NCBI GenBank assembly: GCA_963989385.1
Contig: OZ022502.1
Span: 15,363,001-15,427,000, forward strand
Direction of reading: 5' to 3'
DNA from: Ctena decussata
Lineage: Eukaryota > Mollusca > Bivalvia > Lucinida > Lucinidae
DNA: 64,000 nucleotides
The position numbers and the translations under genes are program-made. Shown here in pieces: positions 14,501 through 27,184 of the stretch. The notes under the pieces were generated by a model, which had not been told where the DNA came from, did not search any database, and worked only from the letters and a program-made list of their open reading frames with translations. Within the stretch, counting starts at the first letter, position 1; each line of letters starts with the position of its first letter.

Positions 14501-17500
14501 TTCAACAGTTATAGAAATCTTCTTATCTTTCTGAAATGAACAGAGCACTTGCATAACTCACAACTTAAATAATTATCCCCTCACACCATGAAGTGGTGAG
14601 GGGATATAGGTTTTGTCCCGTACGTAAGTACGTACGTACGTATGTTCACCTTTTGTCATCACTCTAGCACTTACATTTCTCAACGGATTTTGAGATAACT
14701 TCACACAAGTGTAGGGCATGACAGTATCTCGAGCAAGTTTGACTTTCAGGGTGCTGCGCCCAAGGTCAAGGTCACTGTGGCTATTTTCAGAAAAACTTTG
14801 TCATCGCTCTAGCGCCTACATTTCTCAACGGATTTTGAAATAACTTCACACAAATGTAGGGCATGACAATATCTCGAGCAAGTTCGACTTTCAAGGTGCT
14901 GCGCCCAAGGTCAAGGTCACTGTGGCTATTTTTAGAAAAACTTTGTCATCACTCTAGCGTCTACATTTCTCAACGGATTTTGAAGTAACTTCACACAAAT
15001 GTAGGGCATGACATTATCTCGAGCAAGTTCGACTTTCATGGTGCTACGCCCAAGGTCAAGGTCACTGTGGCTATTTTTAGAAAAACTTTGTCATCGCTCT
15101 AGCGCCTACATTTCTCAATGGATTTTGAAATAACCTCACACAAATGTAGGGCAAGACAATATCTCGAGCAAGTTCGACTTTCAGGGTGCTGTGCCCAAGG
15201 TCAAGGTCACTGTGGCTATTTTTAGAAAAACTTAGTCAGCGATCTAGTGCCTGTATTTCTCAATGGATTTTGAAATAACTTCACACAAATGTAGGGCATG
15301 ACAATATCTCGAGCAAGTTCGACTTTCAGGGTGCTGCGCTTAAAAGGTCAAGGTCACTGTAGCTATTTTTAGAAAAACTTTGTCATCGCTCTAGTGCCTA
15401 CATTTCTCCATGGATTTTAAAATAACTTCACACAAACGTTGGGTATGACAATATCTCAAGCAAGTAGTCTTGTGTGAGGGGATTTGTATCACCTGCGATG
15501 CCTTGTTTCGTTTAATGCAGTTTTATAAGCAGGATGATAGTTGTCAGAAATTGTATTGCAAGTGGGTTTTATGCATTGCTTTAAACATTCTTGAAATTTT
15601 ATTTCTAAGGAATTATCATGGAAAATCATAGAATTTTTTTCTTTTTTAGCTCGCCTGAACGAAAGTTCAGGAAGAGCTATTGTTGTCACCCTGGCGTCAG
15701 CGTCCGCGTAGGGGTCCACGTCGGCCTCCAGATTGGATGTTTTGGTTAAAGTTTTATTTTGTGATGGGCAATGCACTGCAGGTGAGCTATCCTGTATACG
15801 GACAGGTCTTGTTTCTATTGGAACTGGTAGGAGCTTGCTGAAGTCAGCATGATAATTATTGACAGAGTTTCATAATATTGCATATTAAACATTGTTTTGA
15901 CACAGCATTTAAATCACTTCAAGTCACACCCTTAGTGGTATTATCATTCAGTACTCGTCTTGATGACTGCACTTTTAATATAGTGACATAAATTGTTCAT
16001 ACAGTAGCTTCAACAATTTAACTACATTGAGAGTCTTTCGGTGATGATAAAACTTTCACCAAGTGTTTTGATGGCTTCAAATGAAATCAAAACATGCACT
16101 ACCAACTGAGAAAGACCAGAATTTGAAATTAAGAGTTTACTATAGATGACAGAGCAGCTGTGGCCGAGAGATTCTGTTTTGGATTACCAGTCCCCAATCC
16201 ATGATTCCATCAGTCTTTCGAGGAGCCCGGTAGCTCAGTGGGCTAAGTGTTGGCCTGCTGATCTAGCGGTCCTGGGTTCGGGCCCCGCTGTAGGTGAGAA
16301 TCATTTCAATCGTAAACGGGGTTCCAGTGCTCACAGCCTTTCATTATCACCCACCCATTGTCCTGTATGACTGAAATACTGTTAAAAAGGACATAAAATC
16401 GCAAGTCATCCATCCATCCATCAGTCTTTCAGGTGTGACTTAAAACTTGGATCCAAGCCCTATGTGACATTTCTGGTAATGGGACATTCAACCCAAATTT
16501 ACTTGCTTGCTTGTGCAGACATAATAGTTTGGTCTTTTTATGATGATAGAACCTACACCAAGTGTTTTGATGGTTTCAAATGAAATCAAAACATGCACTA
16601 CCAACTGAAAAAGACCATGTTGATACCGTTCAAGGTGTTGCCTTGCAAGGACTTGTATAGGGTCGCAAAAGTACAGTCAAACATCGTCAGTCAACAACAT
16701 ACATCATATTCCGTCGCTGACATCTTTTTACACTTTCAAGCCAGTGTTAAGTGTATGGGTACGCCTCCATAGCTTTCCACCACTTTTTATACCCCGCCAC
16801 ACTTTAGTGGCGGGTTATTATGTTATACCTTTCGGTGTCTGTCCGTCCGTCCGTCCGTCCGTCCGTCCGTCCGTCCGTCCGTGCTCACCATTTCCGATCG
16901 ATAACTTGAGTATTTATTCACGGAATTTTTCCAAATTTTGCATACGTATTGTTATCGGCGATGAGTGGTATGGGATTGTTAATGGGCAAAATCCGTCCAT
17001 TTTTAACGGAGTTACTGCCCTTTTTCGTATTGGGAAAATGGTTTCTGGCCTGTTATTCCTTTACTGTTCATGATATCTGAATGAAACTTCACAGATATGT
17101 TGCACATCAAAGGTTACATATTGTGACTAAGGACCGTCACTCTGACCTTCCCAGTTTGTGAGTTATCCGCCCTTGATAGGTCTGAAAAAAGGTTTTTGAC
17201 CTATTGTTCCTTTACTATATGGAATATCTGAATATAACTTCACAGATATGTTTCACATCAAAGGTAACATATTGTGACTAAGAACCGTCACTCTTACCTT
17301 TCCCGTTTGTGAGTTATCCGCCCTTGATTGAATTAAAAAATGTTTTTTACCCGTAGTTCCTTTACTATGTGGAATATTTAAATGAAACTTTACAGATATG
17401 TTTCACATCAAAGGTTACATACTGTGACAAAGAACCATCACTCTTACCTTTCTAGTTCATGAGTTATCTGCCCTAGATAGGTCTGAAAAATGGTTTTTGA

Positions 17501-20500
17501 CCTGTAGTTCCCTTTCTATATGGAATATCTGAATAAAACTTCACAGATATGTTTCACATCAAAGGCTTCATATAGTGACTAGGAACTGTCACTCTGATCT
17601 TTCCAGTTTGTGAGTTATCCGCCCTTGATTGATCTGAAAAACGTTTTTTATCTGTAGTTCCTTTACTATATGGAATATCTGAACGAAACTTCATAGGTAT
17701 GTTTCACATCAAAGGTTACATATTGTGACAAAGAACCATCACTCTTACCTTTCCAGTTAATGAGTATTCCCCCTTGATAGATCTGAAAAGTGTTTTTTGA
17801 CTTGTAGTTCCTATACTGTATGGAATATCTGAATGAAACTTCACTGATACGTTTAACACCATAGAATAGGAAACAGAGTCTCTCAGCTCAAAGAAATGCT
17901 TTACAGCCTGATCTAAATCTACACTGGTCAGAATGCTCCACGTTGTTGGGTGGTTTATATTAATATTTATTTACAGTAAGGACATCATATCTCTGTCTAT
18001 CTCAGTTCTGTGGCTCTTTAGCTATTATATATCTCAAAAAATAAGTTAGGATGCACAGCAGTGGCGGGGTATCATGCAGTGCCTGCGGTGCTTTTATTGA
18101 TAGGGAGACAACTATTATGACTTCTTATTTGCTTCCTGTAATGGAGGATGGAGTAGCCCTTTCAAAACTGGGGTGTGATCCTTAAAGAATTTGTTCCTTG
18201 GGGAGCAAATTCTTTTCCTTTAAGAGTTGGCCCCCATTGAGAAGGGATGCAAAGATGTGGCAGAGTTGCCTCCAATGAAAGAAAACAAAGTTATATATGG
18301 CAGAATATGAAGTCTGTGTTTGGCTCTATTTTCCTACATTTTGCTTATATTTGCTATTATGGTTCTAAGATCTTAATGAAAATTTTGGTGGAATGTCACA
18401 TCAGCTTTATGCAGCCGTTGTTAACAGTCCAGGCCCTGAGGTTATAAAACTTTTTTCGTGCTCAACTCAGCTGAGCATGAAATTTTCTCTTCTGATAAAT
18501 ATGAAAATGGCAATCAATGTTGGCATTTTCATATGTATACATAAGCAGAGAAAAAAATTATAAATTTTTTTTCATGCTCAAATTTCAAATTTTATATAAA
18601 ACTTTTTTCATGCTCAACTCAGCTGAGGATGAAATTTTCTCTGCTGATAAATATGACAATGCCAACCAATGTTGCATTTTCATATTCATAAGCAGAGAAA
18701 ATTTCATACTCAGCCCAACTGAGCAAGAAAACAACTGTACTTATCAGTAATTTGCTATTTAGTACAGTGTTCTCCCCAGAAATTTAAGAAGGCATGTCGC
18801 TTTTAACACAAAAGTTAGACTTATCAATTTTTAAAATCCTTAATGTAGCAATGTATGATCAAAATTGCCAAGATTTACATGATGAATGATTTACTAATAG
18901 TTCTAAATACATTTAAAACAATTTTACTGGCTAAGAAATGAAAATAATAGCATTTTTGTAAATTTTCATTGGAAATTAAGGCATGTTGCAAAGGTAATTT
19001 GAAGAGGAAGGCATGTTGCAAGCGACATGCCTTAATGGTCTAGGGAGATCCCTGTTAGTAGCAGGTAAAATTTCATGCTCAGCTGAGTTGAGCATGAAAA
19101 AAGTTTTATAACATCAGGGTCAGGCTGAAAGACTAAAGGACCAGGGAATTGAATCCATGACCAATTGATAGGCAGCTCAGCTTATAACCACTGGAGACCC
19201 TGAGAGTAGCATACTGGTTGCTCTGGATTTCAGAGTTTGATTAAGCATGTCTGTTACAGTACTCTAGAGCTCTAGATAAGAAGGGATATTCTGTGATAGT
19301 GAAGAATAAATTTTGTTAATTCTGCATTAAAACAAATGTTTTTGTCTGAGCAAAACTGTATTGAATACAGAGAGAAATTACCATTAGGGGTACTCGGAAT
19401 TTCTGGGCCATATTTAAACCGGAGTTGGATTCATGTTTGTAAAAAATATATATTTAGGTACACAGTTTTACGCTTATACAACTTACTTTAAGTACTTCAT
19501 TGTTGGTCTTTTTATGATGATAAAACTTTCACCAAGTGTTTTGATGGTTTCAAATGAAATCAAAACATGCACTACCAACTGAGAAAGACCAAAACTTAGA
19601 TTAAAATCCCCTTTATGAGATACATTCTTGGTATCAAATCATGACTTAAAAAAATGTGCTTTTGTTTCTAAAATTACCGCAAATATGTAAATCAGTCTTG
19701 TGTTATTCAACTACACATTTTAGATTAGGTGTTGGGAGGGGTACACGGTATGTAGGCGAATTTACGGACACGAAAGTATTACGTACGAGACATTGCGGGA
19801 AACTGCGCGTGCCTGGTAAACAACTTTTTTTCTGACAGTTTTTCTTAAATATCTCTGCACTAACAAAATATTTTACAGATCTGTTTTTACCATTATATTT
19901 TGCATATTTCCTTCTATCTACAACCGTTGAGACGCTGAAGATGCACTCACCGAGTTAAGCCTGTTTTTTAGAAAACCGCGTAGATTCTTGTACTTCGTCA
20001 CAAAGCAGCATGTACCGTCTTTGTTCCTTTATCATTTGCAAACCTGAACCCATCAACGAGTGTCCTAGTTAGTGCTCTTTACAACAACGGTTAATTCAGA
20101 GTTCAGCTTCATACGTTACAAGAATAAACAGCCATCTTTCACAAGAGGGGTCTACCTTTTTGCATTTACGACCATCTCAGCATTCCTTTTAAACATTTAC
20201 GACCATCTGCGCAACAAAACACAAATCTTGACACGACCATCGACAAAAACCGTCAGCTGTTGACTATAAGTTTTTGCCTAATCCATATAGGTCATATTTT
20301 CTGTGTCATTCTACTGCTTTTAGGGTATGCCGTATGTTGCTAATATATGAGTCAGGCCTGTTCTAGTTTCTTAACTGAATTTTCGACTGCGCAAACGATT
20401 GTATATTAACTTCACTGGCAATGAGACAAGTAGCCCTTATCTTGGCTATTTTATCTTTTTATTTCTGTCTCTCTAGTTTTGCAAGTCTGACGGCAAAGGT

Positions 20501-23120
20501 TGCCTGGGTTGCTCCTTCCATAGTACAGTGTCTGCAGTTGCATTTATATCCAGCGTATTAAACGAGGAAGAACAATCTTGTATTGATCATTGTAGTCTTA
20601 CATGGCATGACTTACATATACATACTAAAAGCCTTCCACTTTACACACTGATAAAAAGCTTCTAAACCAAGTCGTTTGAGAGAGAGAGAGAGAGAGAGAG
20701 ACAGAGCAACGAGATATACAAACGTCTACTTCTGCAAACGGTGGATCCTCAAAATTCTGCTTCCCTTCTCAGTAGGGATCAAATAAAAAAAAGAATTTGC
20801 TCCAAATTCGTTCCTTTTAGAATTAACCCTTTTTGAAAGGGGTCCGTTGTACATGGGAACAATATCATGGTTGCACCTGCACTGCACTTCCACAGTAAAC
20901 GATGTCATGGTGAAACATTTTGATAAATCTATGCATAAAAAATTGAGGGAACTGAGTTATAAGATTCTAGACGCAAATTATTCTGACAAAACTTTTATCA
21001 AAATCCATAGGCAAGATCTTCAGATATTGACAGTTTCATATTTTCGCTATCTCTTATGGCTGGTCAGTTTGCAACAAATGAAAATTGCTTTATGCAAAGT
21101 TCGTTCTGACATAAAGTTGGTCCAAATCCATTCAGGTGTTCCTGAGATACTGCAGTTTTCATGTGTTTGCTATGTTTAGTAATGGCAGACTGCCATCTTT
21201 GATGGTCCATCCTTTTTTATGCCCCCGAAGGAACTTCGGGCGGCATATTAAAATCGCCCTGTCTGTCCGTCAGTCCGTCCGTCCGTTACAAATCGTGTCT
21301 CAGCGATAACTTAAAAACTACTGAAGCAAATTTGATGAAACTTCACAGAAAGATAAAGCATAATGAGAAGGTGTGTCGTGCATAAGACTTAGGTCCCTAC
21401 GCCCAAGGTCAAGGTCGCAGTTGGGTCAGAGGTCAAATCTTGACTCAGAATCGTGTCTCAGCGATAACTTATAAACTACTGAAGCAAATTTAATGAAACT
21501 TCACAGAAAGATAAAGCATAATGAGAAGGTGTGTTGCGCATAAGACTTAGGTCCCTACGCCCAAGGTCAAGGTCGCAGTTGGGTCAGAGGTCAAATCTTG
21601 ACTCAGAATCGTGTCTCAGCGATAACTTATAAACTACTGAAGCAAATTTAATGAAACTTCACAGATAGATAAAGCATAACAAGAAGGTGTGTCGGGCACA
21701 AGAGTTAGGTCCCTACGCCAAAGGTCAAGGTCACAATTGGGTCAGAGATCAAACCGTGACTCAGAATCGTGTCTAAGCAATAACTTATAAACTAATGAAA
21801 CAAATTTATTGAAACTTCAGAGGTAGATAAAGCATAACAAGAAGGTGTGTTGCGCACAAGAATTAGGTTCCGAGATCCAAGGTCAAGGTCACAATTGGGT
21901 CAGAGGTCAAATCCTGTCTCTGCAATTTCTCAAAGCCTACTGAAGGGAATTTCATCAAACTTCTAAGAAAGGTAAACCGTAATGAGAAGGTATGTCACAC
22001 ACAGTTCCAAAATTCAAGGTCAAGGTCACAATCTGGGGTCAGAGGTCAAAATAGGTCTTGGCAATTTACTCGAGAAAGTACCAAAGCAAGTTTCATTTAA
22101 CTTAGCAGACAGATAAAGGGTAATGAGAAGGTATGCCAGAGTAAAACAAGTTTGGATCAAACTTCAAAGGTCAGCTCCTCTCTCTATGACACAGGCGAAA
22201 CCACATAAGCAAATCTTTATTGATAAGTTGTGTAAGGTGCAAGGTTATATTCCTACACTCGATTTCAGGGATGAGCACAGATTGAGTAGTGGTTTATGTC
22301 CAGGTGTACTCTTAAACTTATGAATTGCAGTTGAATGTCACAGAAAAGTAAAACGAATTGAGAACCAATGTGGTGCAAACTCAGGTTGCATGCCTGTATG
22401 GTTAAGGTCACATCCATGGTTCAAAGGCTAGTTCTAGGGGCCTTCGGGGGCATTTGTTACATACTGTAACATTTCTTGTTTTTGTAAAAAAATATATTTT
22501 ATTCAAGGATCATTCGTCTTAAATTTGATCAAAATCTGTTCAGTTATTCTTTAGATATTGCCGTCTGAGCATAAGTGGGACTCGTAAAGAGAAACAGATT
22601 TTTATTGGACAGTTTTGAAACCCAAGGCAGGACTGATGTTCCGTGCAAAATTTGATCTAAATATATAGCAGTTGGTTCTGGAAGAATCGTTGATTTTGTA
22701 GCTTTTACAATTTTTAGCAACGATGACCATCTTGGATTCTAGATCTGGCTGAATTTCACCATTTGGAAGCCCTGCAGTCTGATTATGCTCCATATGAAAT
22801 TTGGGACCCATGGATGCTGTGGTTCTGAAGAAATTAATTGAAAAATCTTTAACGCCAGGGTTGAAGCAAATTTTTAACAGTAGGATTGACAACTCGACAC
22901 AAATGTGAACGGACGTGCGGAAAACCGGACGCGTATATCGCGCCTTGCTAAGCAGGTGCGACAGTAACGGAGAAACATGGATGTGTACCCATACACCTTA
23001 AACAAGTGTTTTTATACAATTCAGTTGACGGAGCATAGGAATGGTAATTTTGAGTTCCAGGCTCGATGCCTTGCGTGGCCCTCAATTGTAATGCTGCACG
23101 TTCATTCATATTTTCATGTT

Positions 23121-23162
<42 letters not shown>

Positions 23163-26100
23163 ACTGAGAACCCAGAGGCCGTGTTCTCTGATCATTTTAA
23201 TGCCTTAATGTTTTGCTACTCCATCCTTCTCTCCAATTTCTTGAGGGATGAATTCGCACTGTAAAACCTCTCACACTATAAAAGACGTGATAAGATGTGT
23301 TCCACCATACAACACGCTGGCAACGACTGCAACGTTTATCCCAGTGAAAATGTTGGACTATAGAACTTGGTCGTTTTTTTTTTTCGCTTCATTCCTCCCG
23401 GTAGGGGGGGGGGGGGGCACAAGACGTTAGAATGACGTCTTATTGATATCGGTACGACGTCACTATTACGTCGCAACAACGTCAGTAAGAAGTCATTATG
23501 ACAAAAACTTAAAAAGGTTATAGTTTTTACAGACTCGACAGTTTGTTAGAATTCTAAGCCAGACCAGTTTTTCAAATGAGAACCATGCGGTAAACCCATC
23601 GTCCTGCAGTGGCTTTTGAAATGCTGCTGAAAAGGACATAATATGGTACAGCACCTAAGATTAGAATGCATTTTGAAAGGGCCTCGTGGTAGGAACTAAC
23701 CAAGGTTACTCTCCCTTGTAAAACGGTTGAAATACAGCGATGTACCGATAAACCTAAATTCTGAGTAACTGCCCATTGGCACTGATCATGACTCATAGTT
23801 TATGCGAAGTGATCATATCAGACTGCACGGTAGCACAAGCTGGTCTGAGTTCACTGTTCGTTCATGTCGTGACATACTCTTTCGCTTTTACCAACTGGAT
23901 ATCTTCATACAATATACTGAGTTTGTGTTATAGGCAGTAATTTATGCCTTGAAGGAAAAAAAGCAAGCTTGTGTCACTGTTTTTCTTGGTTAAGGTGGTT
24001 ATCACTACTTATGGTATTTAGGGTGTGTGGGTGCACCTATATATTCTTATGCCACTTTTACAAAGGGGAAACACTTAGGTGGCTTCCTGTATGTTTCCCT
24101 TTAGTGGAACCCCTCCAGCTAGGATGTTCTCTTGAAGGGAAGTTTGCTCATAAGGGAGCATATTCTTCCCTTCAGGAGTTTTGTCTGCTCCCAAAAGGTG
24201 ACTAAGAAGAAAAAAAATTGGCAGGATGTTTCCCATGGAGTTGGACCCATTCATCTTGAAAGGTTTACCAGGTTTAACTTACACATATAACTGTCATACT
24301 TATGGATAGGAATTGATGTGGTTTTATTAGCATATGATCAATGAACATATCGCTTTATCTTTACATGAAAATGGGGAGGTCTGTCGTTGCTCATGGCATG
24401 TAAGGTGGGAGGGTGCGCTTCAATATCTTTTTTCTGCCTTTTTTTAGCTCGCCTGAGCACGAAGTGCTCAGGGTGAGCTTTTGGGATACCCTGATGTCCG
24501 TCGTCCGTCGTACGTGTGTCAGGACGTCCGGACGGACGGACGTCCGTCAACTTTTGCTTGTGTACACTCTAGTGGGCACAGTTTTGATCCAATCTTTATG
24601 AAACTTTGTGAGAATGTTTATCTCCATAAAATCTAGGCCAAGTTTGAAACTGGGTCATGTCGGGTCAAAAACTAGGTCACTAGGTCAAATCTTAGTCAAA
24701 CCTTGTGTACGCTCTAGAGGGCACAGTTTTCATCCAAAGTTCATGAAACTTTGTCAGAATGTTTATCCTCATAGTATGTAGGACAAGTTTGAAACTGGGT
24801 CACGTCGGGTCTAAAACTAGGTCACTAGGACAAATCATAGAAAAACCTTGTGTACGCTCTAGAGGACACAGTTTTGATCCAATCTTTATGAAACTTTGTC
24901 AGAATGTTTATCTACATAAACTCTAAGCCAAGTTCGAAACTGGGTCATGTCGGGTCAAAAACTAGGTCACTAGGTCAAATCTTAGATAAACCTTGTGTAC
25001 GCTCTTGAAGGCACAGTTTTCATCCAAAGTTCATGAAACTTTGTCAGAATGTTTATCCTCATAGTATCTAGGACAAGTTCGAAACTGGGTCACGTCGGGT
25101 CTAAAACTAGGTCACTAGGTCAAATCATAGAAAAACTTTGTGTACGCTGTAGAAGACACAGTTTTGATCCAATCTTTATGAAACTTTGTCAGAATGTTTA
25201 TCTACATAAACTCTAGGCCAAGTTCGAAACTGGGTCATGTCGGATCAAAAACTAGGTCACTAGGTCAAATCTTAGAAAAACCTAGTGTACACTCTAGAGG
25301 GCACAGTTTTCATCCAAAGTTCATGAAACTTCGTCAGAATGTTTATCCTCATAGTATCTAGGACAAGTATGAAGCTGGGTCAAGTCAGGTCTAAAACTAG
25401 GTCACTAGGTCAAATCATAGAAAAACCTTGTGTACGCTCTAGAGGACACAGTTTTGATCTAATCTTTATGAAACTTTGTCAGAATGTTTATCTCCATAAA
25501 ATCTAGGCCAAGTTCGAAACTGGGTCACGTCGGATCTAAAACTAGGTCACTAGGTCAAATCATAGAAAAACCTTGTGTACGCTCTAGAGGACACAGTTTT
25601 GATCCAATCTTTATGAAACTTTGTCAGAATGTTTATCTCCATTAACTCTAGGCCAAGTTCGAAACTGGGTCATGTCGGGTCAAAAACTAGGTCACTAGGT
25701 CAAATCTTAGAAAAACCTTGTGTGCGCTCTAGAAGGCACAGTTTTGATCCAAAGTTCATGAAACTTAATCAGAAAGTTTATGCTTATTATATCTAGGATA
25801 AATATGAAACTGGGTCATGTCGGGTCAAAAACTAGGTCACCAGGTCAAATCATATAAAAAAACCTTTTGTATGCTCTAGAGGACACAGTTTTGATCCAAT
25901 CTTTATGAAACATTGTCAGAATGTTTATCTCTATAAACTCTAGGCCAAGTTCGAAACTGGGTCTTGTTGGGTCAAAAACTAGGTCACTAGGTCAAATCTT
26001 AGAAAAGCCTTGTTTACGCTCTAGAAGGCACAGTTTTCATCCAAAGTTCATGAAACTTCGTCAGAATGTTTATCCTCATAATATCTAGAAAAGTTCGAAA

Positions 26101-27153
26101 CTGGATCACGTCGGGTCTAAAACTAGGTCACTAGGTCAAATCATAGAAAAACCTTGTGTACGCTCTAGAGGACACAGTTTTGATCCAATGTTTATGAAAC
26201 ATTGTCAGAATGTTTATCTCCATTAACTCTAGGCCAAGTTCGAAACTGGGTCATGTCGAGTCATAAACTAGGTCACTAGGTCAAATCTTAGAAAAACCTT
26301 GTGTGCGCTCTAGAAGGCACAGTTTTGATTCAAAGTTCATGAAACTTTGTCAGAATGTTTATCCTCATAAAATGTAGGACAAGTTTGAAACTGGGTCATG
26401 TTGGGTTGAAAACTAGGTCACTAGGTCAAATCTTAGAAAAACCTTGTTTACGCTCTAGAGGACACAGTTTTGATCCAATCTTTATGAAACTTTGTCAGAA
26501 TGTTTATCTTCATAAACTCTCGGCCAAGTTCGAAACTGGGTCTTGTTGGGTAAAAACTAGGTCACTAGGTCAAATCTTAGAAAAACGTTGTGTAAGCACT
26601 AGAAGGCAAAGGTTTGATCCAATCTTCATGAAACTATGTCAAAATGTTTATTGTCCATATATCTAAGCCCCCTATGAAACTGAGTCACGTTGGCTCAAGG
26701 TCAAATCTTAGAAAAACTTTGTGTACACCCTAGAGGGCACAGTTTTGATCCAATCTTCATGAAACTCTGTCAGAATGTTTATCTTAATGAAATCTAGGTA
26801 AAGTTTGAAACTGGGTCTTGTCAGGTCAAAAACTTGGTCACTAGGTCAAATATAAGAACGACCTTGTATACGCTCCAGAGGGCACAGTTTTGATCCAATC
26901 TCAATGAAACTGTGTCAGAATGTTTATTCTTACAATATCCAGGCCAAGTTTGAAACTGGGTCATGTCGGGTCAAAAACTAGGTCAAATGTTAGTATGGTA
27001 AAAACTCTTATAAATCTTCACCAGAGCCAGTGAACTGATTAATGCTCAGGTGAGCGATTCAGGGCCACCATGGCCCTCTTGTTTTTTAAAGAAGGTGACT
27101 TATTGTGACTTCCTGTCTCCTTCCGTTACTGTCGCAGCCCTTCCCAGGTGTGT

Positions 27154-27184
<31 letters not shown>

